Assembly: GCA_046484285.1 (NCBI GenBank)
Contig: JAWOBP010000086.1
Coordinates: 1 to 52,465, forward strand
Direction of reading: 5' to 3'
DNA length: 52,465 nucleotides
Source of the DNA: CAZHCG01 sp046484285
GTDB taxonomy: Bacteria; Myxococcota_A; Polyangia; JAAYKL01
Of the stretch, positions 16,698 through 24,255 are shown one piece after another. Position 1 is the first letter of the stretch; every line of letters begins with the position of its first letter. Made by a program: the position numbers and the translations under genes. Under the pieces are notes generated by a model. That model saw nothing but the letters and a program-made list of their open reading frames with translations. It did not search any database and had not been told where the DNA came from.

Positions 16698-17987
16698 TCA
16701 CTCGTTGAGGAATGCGTCGATCGCGTCCTCGTCGGACATCTCGCCCATCTTCTTCTTCTTCTTCTTCTTCTTCTTCTTGTCGCCGCCTGGCTCTTCCTCC
16801 TCGACCGCCGCGCTCTTTTCGAAAGTCGAGGGCTCCTCGTAATCGGCCACCGCTCCGGCCTGTTCACTGTCCGGCATCGGCTTCGGATTGAGCACGAGAC
16901 TGTTGATCATCAGTTCGACTCCGACCTCGACCTTCTTGGGCATCAGCCACAGGATGATGCGATCGTTGACCTGGACCCGATCGGGCTCTCCCCAGTCCAG
17001 CATCACGCCCTTGTGCTGATCTCCGGTCGTGATCGTCAACGAAACCGGCTTCTCCTCGCCCTGGATCACGCTCACCGAGAAACCGGACTCCTGGAACTCC
17101 GGGCAATCCGGCGGCTGGGGCTTGAGCGCGTCGGGAATCAGGATCGTGTTGCACTTCTCCTTGTCCCCCTCCTTGCGCCACTCGTCCTCGGCGATCTCGT
17201 GAAAAGCGAAGTAGATCGGCTTTTCCGACACGATCTCCCACTCCTGCATCGTGCGCTTTTCCGGCGGGGGAATCTGGTCCTCGGTGATGTACTCGCCGCT
17301 CGGCGAGGTGTAGAGGGTCTTGCCCTCCGGTCCGGTCAGCGGGTTGCCGTCGTCGTCGACGGCCACCTCGTAGACGAACAGCGCCTCGGACTCCACCACG
17401 ATGTTCTCCATCCCCAGCGCCTCGAGCAGCGACTGCTGGATTTCGCTGTTGAGCGGTATCGACGACTCGAATGCGAAACGGGTGCCGCCGAACAGCGCCG
17501 TGGCGAGATGCTGCCCGTCAGGTATCCAGCCGTTGTCCAGGCACTCGGGGCTCTCGGTGAAACGGATCTTCTCGGGCGGTACCTCGAGAACCACCGGCTC
17601 CTCGACCGAAATCGACCACTTCTGAACCAGGGTGGAGGTGACGCCCGTCACCCCGAGCCCGGCGACCAGCCAGTCGCGAATCGCGGTCTCGATCTCGGCC
17701 GAGTGCTGCTCGAACAGCTCCTTGGTCACGATATCGGGCTCGGCGGGAACCAGGCCTTCGGCCTTTTGGAAACAGGGCACGATCTCGTCGGCCCCGATCA
17801 GCCGCGGCAGCTCGGCGTTCTTGTCGGCCATCTCCAGCGGCGCGAACTGGCTGTAGTCCGGCCCCTTGGGCTCGACCTCGACCGGTGCGGTCACCTCCGG
17901 CTTCTTCTCTCCACAGGCAGCGATCCCGGCCAAGAGGCAAACGCCGAGAGCGAGCCTCGAAACGACGGCGAGTTTGCGATTGCGCAT
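16698..17987 (-). CDS. Lipoprotein with polylysine tract, unknown function
   Basis: 429 aa. Signal MRNRKLAVVSRLALGVCLL then lipobox AGIAAC, so Cys about residue 25 is the anchor. I chose ATG 17987 because GGAGG lies 6 bases upstream; the longer frame adds only 14 residues before the signal. The mature region has no motif I recognise; it is rich in beta-type segments and in Pro/Glu. Near the C-terminus an acidic stretch is followed by ten consecutive lysines, encoded by a perfect (AAG)10 microsatellite at 16749-16778, then a short acidic tail ending DAIDAFLNE. A CCGCT-AGCGG hairpin (16682-16696) lies just past the stop. Confidence 0.75.
   Translation of the reverse strand: MRNRKLAVVSRLALGVCLLAGIAACGEKKPEVTAPVEVEPKGPDYSQFAPLEMADKNAELPRLIGADEIVPCFQKAEGLVPAEPDIVTKELFEQHSAEIETAIRDWLVAGLGVTGVTSTLVQKWSISVEEPVVLEVPPEKIRFTESPECLDNGWIPDGQHLATALFGGTRFAFESSIPLNSEIQQSLLEALGMENIVVESEALFVYEVAVDDDGNPLTGPEGKTLYTSPSGEYITEDQIPPPEKRTMQEWEIVSEKPIYFAFHEIAEDEWRKEGDKEKCNTILIPDALKPQPPDCPEFQESGFSVSVIQGEEKPVSLTITTGDQHKGVMLDWGEPDRVQVNDRIILWLMPKKVEVGVELMINSLVLNPKPMPDSEQAGAVADYEEPSTFEKSAAVEEEEPGGDKKKKKKKKKKMGEMSDEDAIDAFLNE
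16749..16778 (-). repeat. (AAG)10 trinucleotide tract encoding ten lysines
   Basis: Ten uninterrupted CTT units on the plus strand. Slippage would change the lysine count without breaking the frame. Confidence 0.95.
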
Positions 17988-18098
17988 GGTGTCCTCCACT
18001 GCTCCCGTTCTTTCTTCGAGACGATTCAACGATACATCGAGCGCATACTACCCCCAACTCGTCTCAAAGCCAACGGAGGAGCACCCCGCGCGGCACGG

Positions 18099-18572
18099 CT
18101 ACTCAGCGGAAGGATTGACGGTCAGAACCGGGCACGGCGCTCGCCGCACCACCTGCTCGGCTACCGAGCCCAGCACGAGCCGCTTGATCCCGCGGCGCCC
18201 GTGAGTCGCCAGCACCAGCAGGTCTGCGTTCTCCTCGTTCGCCACCTCGACTATCTTTTCCGGCGCGCTGCCTCGCTCCACCCGCGTCTTCTTGACAATA
18301 TCGTCTGACACCTGGTCGTTGGCCACCGCGGCGAGCGAGGCGCGCTTTTGCTCGGTACGCTGCTTCTCGGTGCTCGTCGGGTCGGCGGCGGGCGGCGCCA
18401 CGTTGGGAGCCATCCCGGCTCCCGCTCCGGTCGCAACGGGCAGCGGTTCGACGACGTGCAGCAATACCAGCTCGGCGGAGTTGAGGCGCGTCATCTCCAC
18501 CGCCTCGTCCAGCGCCGAAACCTCCTCGTCGTCGAGATCCGTGGCCCAGAGTACCTTTTTTATCGCATTCAT
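18099..18572 (-). CDS. Universal stress protein (UspA family)
   Basis: 157 aa, single Usp domain: KKVLWATDLDDEEVSALDEA forms strand 1 and helix 1, ELVLLHVVEPLP strand 2, and the ATP-binding G-x2-G-x9-GS motif appears as HGRRGIKRLVLGSVAEQVV followed by PCPVLTV. A Pro/Ala-rich loop of about 25 residues after strand 2 is longer than usual. I chose ATG 18572 for AGGAGG 7 bases upstream. It lies 138 bases downstream of the cyclophilin gene, separated by small hairpins, so it may have its own promoter. Confidence 0.9.
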   Translation of the reverse strand: MNAIKKVLWATDLDDEEVSALDEAVEMTRLNSAELVLLHVVEPLPVATGAGAGMAPNVAPPAADPTSTEKQRTEQKRASLAAVANDQVSDDIVKKTRVERGSAPEKIVEVANEENADLLVLATHGRRGIKRLVLGSVAEQVVRRAPCPVLTVNPSAE

Positions 18573-18669
18573 GATTGTACCTCCTATCGCAAACGGCATG
18601 GATGCAAGCTTCGTACCGAAGATTTCTGATTCGTCCGCCCCGAAACGGGGCTCGGAAAGGTACAAACGT

Positions 18670-18682
18670 CCTGTGCGACAGG
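18670..18682 (-). terminator. Small hairpin after the cyclophilin gene
   Basis: CCTGT-CGC-ACAGG on the minus strand, preceded by CCCG-GCGAG-CGGG closer to the stop. Weak evidence for a terminator; no strong U-run. Confidence 0.25.
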
Positions 18683-18710
18683 ATTTCGTCCCGCTCGCCG
18701 GGATTTTTCG

Positions 18711-19439
18711 CTACTGCTCCACGATGCGCGCGGAACGGATCACGTCCAGCTTTGGAAACTCCTTTTTCCAGTAGGTCTCGCCCTCGGTCTGCAAGCGACG
18801 CTGGCTCGGTCCCCTCCCCTTGGGAGCGCACTCTCCGTAACCGCTGTAGAGCGCGTCGACCGCCTTCATATCGCTCACCTCGCCGAACGGCGCGAAGCCC
18901 ATCCGATCGAGCTTGGAGTTGTCGCCATAGTTGATGAAGAACTGCGTGGTGCGGCTGTCCGGCCCGGCCATCGCGAAGCTGACCCTGCCGCGCGTGTTGC
19001 TCTGCTCGACCGGGTCGTCCTCGATCCGCCGCTTTTTCCACTCGGCGTTCAACGCCGGATCCGGCGCGATGCCTGCCTGAGCCATGAAGCCGTCCAGCAC
19101 GCGGAAGAACGGGCAGCCCGAGTAGTAGCCGCTCTCGACCAGCTCGTAGAAGCGATCCGCGCCGCGCGGCGCCCACTGGCGGTGCACCTCGATCCGGATC
19201 TCGCCCGCGGTTGTGTCCAGCACGGCGGTGAACTCCTCGGGGGCGCGCGTCCCCTGGTCGGCTTCCTCGCCCGCGGCCGGCGATTCCTCCTTCGGGCGAT
19301 CCGGCTCCGCCTCTCGCGCCGCCTCGCCTTTCGCCGCCTCGTCTCCGGCACCGTTCTTCTTGCCCCCGCAGCCGACGGCCAGAACCATCATCGCACCCAT
19401 TGCCACGAGCTCGATTGCATTCGACTTGACCCCAATCAT
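18711..19439 (-). CDS. Cyclophilin-type peptidyl-prolyl isomerase, lipoprotein
   Basis: 242 aa. Signal and lipobox read LVAMGAMMVLAVGC followed by GGKKNG, anchoring it at the outer or inner membrane. An acidic Glu/Ala/Pro linker of about 50 residues follows, then a cyclophilin domain with FTAVLDTTAGEIRIEVH, FYELVESGYYSGCPFFRVLDGFM and RGRVSFAMAGPDSRTTQFFI. It accelerates cis-trans proline isomerisation of exported proteins. The start at 19439 has GAGGAGG upstream and overlaps (ATGA) the stop of a small frameshifted lipoprotein frame upstream. An inserted Lys/Glu segment after the GIAPDPALN stretch is not typical of PpiA/B. Confidence 0.88.
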   Translation of the reverse strand: MIGVKSNAIELVAMGAMMVLAVGCGGKKNGAGDEAAKGEAAREAEPDRPKEESPAAGEEADQGTRAPEEFTAVLDTTAGEIRIEVHRQWAPRGADRFYELVESGYYSGCPFFRVLDGFMAQAGIAPDPALNAEWKKRRIEDDPVEQSNTRGRVSFAMAGPDSRTTQFFINYGDNSKLDRMGFAPFGEVSDMKAVDALYSGYGECAPKGRGPSQRRLQTEGETYWKKEFPKLDVIRSARIVEQ

Positions 19440-19646
19440 TCTTTCCTCCTCGCCGCCGGCCGGCGACCTTCTCCGGAGTCGGCCTCGCAGCTGCACGGGT
19501 AGGCCGAGCCGCTCGGACGGTCGGCCGGCGGTCCGCTGCCGGTGTCGCTGTCGCCCGTGTCCAGACCGGGCTGGATCTCCTCGGTGAGGCTCGTGCATCC
19601 CCCCGACGAGCGACAGCAGTAAGAAACCGGTCGAAACAGCTCTCAT
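19436..19646 (-). pseudogene. Small lipoprotein gene with one frameshift at a G6 tract
   Basis: From ATG 19646 the frame reads a clear signal, MRAVSTGFLLLSLVGG, then runs into low-complexity nonsense. Skipping one base just after the G6 tract (plus strand 19600-19605) restores a lipobox VGGC and a mature part CTSLTEEIQPGLDTGDSD, continuing to a TGA at 19438-19436. The repaired product would be about 69 aa. The restored frame overlaps both neighbours by ATGA: its start overlaps the esterase stop and its stop overlaps the cyclophilin start. Such tight fit argues that the gene was real and coupled. The frameshift may be a genuine lesion, slippage-based phase variation, or a sequencing error. Confidence 0.65.
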
Positions 19647-20674
19647 CCCGCGAATGATAACGCGAAAAACCGAGCCCGAGAAACTGCTGTTCCACACGTC
19701 CGAAACGATGCTCGCTGCACGTACTCCTCGCCCCGCAATGCACGGTCGTGGTAGAGCAGCATCTCGAAGACTCCCGGTCCGCGGTTGAACTCGTAGCTAT
19801 GGGTGCCCCGCGCCACGTCGAGCCTGTGCTCCAGCCCGGCCCGGCGCCAGGCCGCGGACAGCTCCCGCGTGGCCCGCAGGAAGTGATCGCTGTCGCTGCT
19901 GAGCAACCTCAAGCGCAAACTCGGATCCTTTTTTCGTGCCTGGCTCGCCAGCGAGCGCATCAGCTCGATGTCACCTTCTCCCAGCGCCGGCTGCATTGCG
20001 CCCACGGCATCGAGCTCCCGCGGCCTGGAGAGCCCGACCAACAACGCGGCCCTCCCCCCGAGACTGACCCCGTCGATTCCGACCTTCTCTCCGGCGGACG
20101 GCACCTCTCGGCGAACGCGCGGCAACAGCCGCTCGAACAGGAAGTCCCCGTACTGCCGCGCCTCGCGCAGCTGGCCGGCGCCCCAAAAACGATCCGGAAG
20201 GTAGGGACAGACCACGACCAGGCCGCGATAGGGGCGCAGATCCAAAGCTCCATTGATCTCGGCCAGTCGCTCGGCGGTGACCATCCCGCCGAAGTCATCG
20301 GCCGTCAGCGGAGGGCCGAACAGGCGACGCAGCGCTCGAGGCATGCGGTAATCCTCGATCCAGCCCCGCGCGCCCCTGGCCGGCTCGCGGCGGGATTCCC
20401 CCTGGCCGTGGAGCGCGATCAGCACCGGCAAGCGCTCGTGCTTCTCCGCTCCGGCGGGCACGGCGACAACGGCGTGCAGCCGCCCCAGCGGCGTGTCCGG
20501 AAACGCCCATTCGATCCGGTCGATCGGCGAACGGGTTCCGGCCGAATGATCCGCGCCGTCGTGCACCGCGGGGCCGGAGCCGCAGTCGCAGCGAACCGAG
20601 CAGCCGCCGACAGCCACGACGATCACGAACCAGCGAAGCGCGGCCAGCGCCCGGCGCGACGTCAGACCTTGCAT
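19643..20674 (-). CDS. Lipoprotein alpha/beta-hydrolase (esterase-like)
   Basis: 343 aa. The signal ALRWFVIVVAVGGC gives a lipid-anchored protein. The hydrolase core has LPVLIALHGQGESRR (oxyanion HG), nucleophile Ser204 in GIDGVSLGGRAALL, an acid candidate in SSDSDHF and a His in GTHSYEFNRG, resembling the esterase D / PHB-depolymerase group. It is probably a surface or periplasmic carboxylesterase or peptidase; the substrate is unknown. It is the first gene of a minus-strand set esterase, small lipoprotein, cyclophilin with ATGA overlaps. Seven bases separate its start from the DUF1554-type gene upstream, so the transcription unit may be longer. Confidence 0.8.
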   Translation of the reverse strand: MQGLTSRRALAALRWFVIVVAVGGCSVRCDCGSGPAVHDGADHSAGTRSPIDRIEWAFPDTPLGRLHAVVAVPAGAEKHERLPVLIALHGQGESRREPARGARGWIEDYRMPRALRRLFGPPLTADDFGGMVTAERLAEINGALDLRPYRGLVVVCPYLPDRFWGAGQLREARQYGDFLFERLLPRVRREVPSAGEKVGIDGVSLGGRAALLVGLSRPRELDAVGAMQPALGEGDIELMRSLASQARKKDPSLRLRLLSSDSDHFLRATRELSAAWRRAGLEHRLDVARGTHSYEFNRGPGVFEMLLYHDRALRGEEYVQRASFRTCGTAVSRARFFALSFAG

Positions 20675-20681
20675 CGTACCT

Positions 20682-21899
20682 CTACTCCTCCAGGCAATAG
20701 ACCTTGAGATACTCCGTATCGCAAGGGATGGCCGAAAAGTCGTGCCAGTAGACCGAAGTGCGGTTCAGGTACCCGTAGCGCCCCGTGTTGGCCGAAAAGT
20801 TCGAGTTCCAGCTTCCGCAGTGCAGGTCCCCATCGGCCGAAATGTCGCTGAACCCGGTCCAGGCTACGCTGTTGCCCAGGTAGCTTCCTCCCGCGGCCTG
20901 GTCTATCGGCGCGATCAGCACCCCGTCCGTCAGCAGCACCTCGGCCGACTCGGCTATCTTCACACCGTCCAGACGGAACCAGTCGGCCCCTTCCGCAGAG
21001 AATCGCGAGGCCGCGCTGATACCGTAGCCCGCAATCAGCGCCTTGAACGATCCGCTCAGGCTGTTTGCCGTCGCCTCGGTGGCGCACACGGCGTCCGCTC
21101 CGCTCAGATCGTTGCCGGAGAGATACGATGTCTGGCTCACGAACGCGATCCGGCCCGACGGCGGATCCGGAGCCACCTCGACTGCATTGTCCACGCCAAG
21201 GCAGTAGAGCCGGGCCGCTGCGCTGCACGAGTTGGTGCTGGCCGCGGTCCAGCTCACCGTGCCGGCGTCGGCGATTCCGGTCATCACGCTTCCCGAGCTG
21301 CTCTCGTATCCATCGCAATCTCCGGTTGATTCCGGGAGCCCGCCGAGACCGTCGGTCGCGGTCACCACCTCCACGTTGCCTCCAACGTCCGCGCCGTTCT
21401 CGTCGATTCGAGGCGGGTAGAAGACCTCGCCTTCGTTGAGCGCATCCGAGATCTCGTCGCAGAACGGCCGCCCGTCCGTGCGGTTCCAACCTCTCGCCCC
21501 GGTGCCCTCGATGCGATCGACCGCGTCGGTCGACGCGGAGGAGAGCCAGGCCAGGTAGGTGCCGGAGAGCCCGGCGTTGTCGGCCAGGTTCTGGCAGACG
21601 GCGTCCGCGGCCGCGACGTTTCCCAGCGCCGAGGGAACTATCTCGATCGAGCTGACGAACACCAGGTTCGCCGGTCCCGCGCTGTCGGTGTCCGTATCGG
21701 TGTCCGTATCGGTGTCCGTATCGGTGTCCGTGTCGGTGTCCGTGTCGGTGTCCGTGTCCGCGTCCGCGTCCGTGTCGGTGTCCGTGTCCGTGTCCGTGTC
21801 CGCGTCCGCGTCCGAGCCGGATCCCGAGCTCTCGCCTCCGCACGAAGCGATCAACGAGGCGAGGACGAAAATGCTCACAACAGCAGCATGCGCCTTCAC
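20682..21899 (-). CDS. Lipoprotein with (Asp-Thr)n stalk and two DUF1554-like lectin-fold domains
   Basis: 405 aa from a GTG with AAGGA upstream. Signal VVSIFVLASLIASC, anchor Cys20, then a stalk of about 45 alternating Asp-Thr/Ala residues (30-75). Two related domains follow, each with FVSSxxxxxxLGNVAAADAVC / FVSQTSYLSGNDLSGADAVC openings, a central GLSGTYLAWLS / SLSGSFKALIA and paired Cys, the pattern of DUF1554/C-type-lectin-like proteins of myxobacteria and Leptospira. Domain 2 ends with HCGSWNSN and YLKVYCLEE. The acidic stalk probably projects the domains from the cell surface and could bind calcium. The function is likely ligand or matrix binding. The domain call is by eye. Confidence 0.7.
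   Translation of the reverse strand: MKAHAAVVSIFVLASLIASCGGESSGSGSDADADTDTDTDTDTDADADTDTDTDTDTDTDTDTDTDTDTDTDSAGPANLVFVSSIEIVPSALGNVAAADAVCQNLADNAGLSGTYLAWLSSASTDAVDRIEGTGARGWNRTDGRPFCDEISDALNEGEVFYPPRIDENGADVGGNVEVVTATDGLGGLPESTGDCDGYESSSGSVMTGIADAGTVSWTAASTNSCSAAARLYCLGVDNAVEVAPDPPSGRIAFVSQTSYLSGNDLSGADAVCATEATANSLSGSFKALIAGYGISAASRFSAEGADWFRLDGVKIAESAEVLLTDGVLIAPIDQAAGGSYLGNSVAWTGFSDISADGDLHCGSWNSNFSANTGRYGYLNRTSVYWHDFSAIPCDTEYLKVYCLEE
21684..21815 (-). repeat. Coding microsatellite for the Asp-Thr/Ala stalk
   Basis: About 130 bases of 6-base units (GACACx / GACGCx on the minus strand) inside the lipoprotein gene. Related but shorter tracts occur in the hydrolase lipoprotein at about 26029-26080 and the unknown lipoprotein at about 31655-31775. 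Confidence 0.9.
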
Positions 21900-21927
21900 C
21901 TTCCGGTCCTTTCCGTTTTGTGTGGTT

Positions 21928-24255
21928 TCAAATCAGACCGAGCGCCAGCTCGATCAGCGTTCTCCAGGCGCCGCGGTCTTCTCCTCGTGGAGCCGAGGAG
22001 CAACCGGCTCCGGCTCCCGTCACGGTCGAGGCGTCCTCGCCGGACCCGGAGCCGCCGTCGGGAGCCGGCGGGTCCCCGCACTCCGGCGACGGCACGCACT
22101 CGTCGGCCTCCTCGTCGCAGGTCCACTGCTCGCACCAGTCGCTCGGATCGCAGACCGCCGGCTCGCCGCCGCGACACGATCCCGAGTCGCACCACTCCTC
22201 GCCGTCGCAGAAGACCCCGTTGTCGCAGTCGGTATCCTCGGTGCACATCACCAGCCGCACCAGCGGATCGCCGTACAGGTTCTGAATCGACTTCTGGTAC
22301 CAGCTGTTGTCGCCCTTGGCGTCGGTGGTCAGCGCGATCGCCTCGCCCAGCGCGCGTCCCGCCTCCATTCCGTCGAGCAGGTTGACCGAGTACTCGGCGA
22401 CGATGTCAATCACGTCCCCGTCCCAGATCTCCGGCTTTTCCCACTGCTCGGGCGAGGCGCTCGGGTAGTGCCAGGTCATCGCCTCGCGCGATGCCGAGAC
22501 CGTGCCGATCGCCCCGCGCCGCAACATGTTGTAGCCCAGGTTGGTCGAGCTCTCGGGATAGCCGTTGGAACACGAGCCGTGGATCACGAACGGAGGAGGA
22601 GCCGATTCCAGCATGAACAGGTAGCCGGTGGACATGAACTCCGGCGAGCTGAGCTCGTTGTAGTCGGGCATTTCGTTCTCGTTGGTGTCCTCGTTCCAGA
22701 CCATCCGGTACACTCCGGAGTTGGATCCGTGCCCGGTCCAGAAGACCAGCCCGTAGCCTCTCACCCACTGGTCGACCAGCGCCTCGGTATCCAGCGGGAA
22801 GTGGCAATCGAAGTTGCTCGCGGCGTTGCCTTCCTTTTCGTAGAGCGTGGTCCACTCCATTCCGCGCGGTTCGAGCTGATCGCGAATGAACCACTCGCCC
22901 ACCGTGGCGCCGTCCCAACGCCGGTACTCGGGCCTCCCGTACTGCCCGTCGAAGAAGTAGATCGAATCCGGAAGCAGCATCCGCCGCCTCCAGTCGATAG
23001 CCCCCGAGGCGGTCTCCTCTTCGTAGGCGATGACCCGCGCCAGGATGTCGTCCACCGCCATCGCTCCGTCGCTGTAGCAGGGGACACGCCCCACGTAGAC
23101 CTCGGGCACGAAATCGATCGCACCCTCGCCGATCAGGTCCAGGCTGTCGAAAACGAACTCGCAGACGACCCCGTTTTCCGACGAGTCCCACGTTCCGGAA
23201 AGGTCAGCGTAGTAGAAATCCGTCGGTCCGCGAGTGCCGTAGCTGTTTTCGGAGCAACGCTTCATCGGAATGTTGTTGTTCACCTGTCCGCCGGGATCCG
23301 GGTTGCCGATCAGCAGCGCGAACCCCAGATCCATCTCGACGTACCTCTCCTTGAGCCAGGCGCGGATTCGATCCGCCCGATCGTCCAGCTCCTCGCCGGT
23401 CGAGACGTCCCAGTCCTCCTCCGTGGCTACGGTCACCTCCCAGCCCTGTTCCTCGCGCAGATCGATGTAGTCGTCCAGCAACTCGCTGCGCGTCTCCAGG
23501 TCCTCGGTGGTGATGATCGCCAGCCCGCTGGGCGTCACCGGCGGGCCCATGCACTGCTCCGGGTACCATCGACGCGCCTGCTCGTGGTTGACCAGCAGTC
23601 GCGAGGCCAGATCCTCGGCGCCGCAGTCGGTATCCAGCGCGGTCGGCTGGCGGGTCTCCTTTTCGAAGGTCACCTTCACTCCGAACGCCGAGGAATAGAG
23701 CAGCTCGCCCGAAGCGGGACGATAGCGCACGGGATGGAGGGTGACGGTCGCGAAGCGGTAGCGACGCAGGCCACCCAGCGTCGCGGGAGCGAATCCCCAC
23801 GAAGCGGGAAACAGCTCGCCAGATTCGTAGATTCGGGGATCGCGACCGTCCTCGAGCTGCGCCGCGCGGGGCCCCCAGTACAGCTCCTTGCTCCCGATGT
23901 AGGCCGCCGGAGGCGCCGGCCGCACCTTGTTCTCCACCGAGATCCGCTCGACCTCCAGCGGTCGCACCTCGGCGCGGATCGAGTCGGCCCGCGCCTCGGG
24001 TGGAACCGCGACCCTGACCGTGAGCGAGGGCAGCTCCGGCTCTCCGGTCAGGCTGGAGCACGCCGCGCCTTCGAGTACGACTCGCATCTCGCCGCCCGCG
24101 ACCGTTCGTACGACCGGCTCGCCGGTCTCGACCTCCAGCTCGACTCTGCCGCGCGAGGACGCTGGCCAGGCCGTGGAAGCCGCGAGGATCGCCGCGCTCA
24201 GGCAGGCGGCCGCCCCAACCCTGGCCAGACTCCCTCTTTCGATCCTGTCCGCCAT
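21928..24255 (-). CDS. Secreted peptidase of family C25 (gingipain-like) with Cys-rich tail
   Basis: 775 aa. N-terminal signal peptide (GAAACLSAAILAASTAWPAS), a prodomain-like region to about residue 230, then the caspase-fold catalytic region with TPSGLAIITTEDL and GFALLIGNPDPGG. The dyad is His509 in FWTGHGSNSG and Cys562 in VIHGSCSNGY. After about residue 690 comes a Cys-rich segment (CTEDTDCDNGVFCDGEEWC and further Cys pairs) of the myxobacterial repeat type. A Gly/Ser-rich linker, GCSS and a hydrophobic LIELALGLI end follow, resembling a MYXO-CTERM sorting tail that lacks the final Arg cluster. The start ATG 24255 has AGGAGG upstream and overlaps the stop of the hydrolase gene by one base (TGATG). 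It probably acts at the surface or outside the cell. Confidence 0.85.
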   Translation of the reverse strand: MADRIERGSLARVGAAACLSAAILAASTAWPASSRGRVELEVETGEPVVRTVAGGEMRVVLEGAACSSLTGEPELPSLTVRVAVPPEARADSIRAEVRPLEVERISVENKVRPAPPAAYIGSKELYWGPRAAQLEDGRDPRIYESGELFPASWGFAPATLGGLRRYRFATVTLHPVRYRPASGELLYSSAFGVKVTFEKETRQPTALDTDCGAEDLASRLLVNHEQARRWYPEQCMGPPVTPSGLAIITTEDLETRSELLDDYIDLREEQGWEVTVATEEDWDVSTGEELDDRADRIRAWLKERYVEMDLGFALLIGNPDPGGQVNNNIPMKRCSENSYGTRGPTDFYYADLSGTWDSSENGVVCEFVFDSLDLIGEGAIDFVPEVYVGRVPCYSDGAMAVDDILARVIAYEEETASGAIDWRRRMLLPDSIYFFDGQYGRPEYRRWDGATVGEWFIRDQLEPRGMEWTTLYEKEGNAASNFDCHFPLDTEALVDQWVRGYGLVFWTGHGSNSGVYRMVWNEDTNENEMPDYNELSSPEFMSTGYLFMLESAPPPFVIHGSCSNGYPESSTNLGYNMLRRGAIGTVSASREAMTWHYPSASPEQWEKPEIWDGDVIDIVAEYSVNLLDGMEAGRALGEAIALTTDAKGDNSWYQKSIQNLYGDPLVRLVMCTEDTDCDNGVFCDGEEWCDSGSCRGGEPAVCDPSDWCEQWTCDEEADECVPSPECGDPPAPDGGSGSGEDASTVTGAGAGCSSAPRGEDRGAWRTLIELALGLI

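Noticed and set aside
21684..21815. CRISPR-like or satellite array
   Set aside because: Hexamer units without spacers, fully in frame and encoding the lipoprotein stalk.
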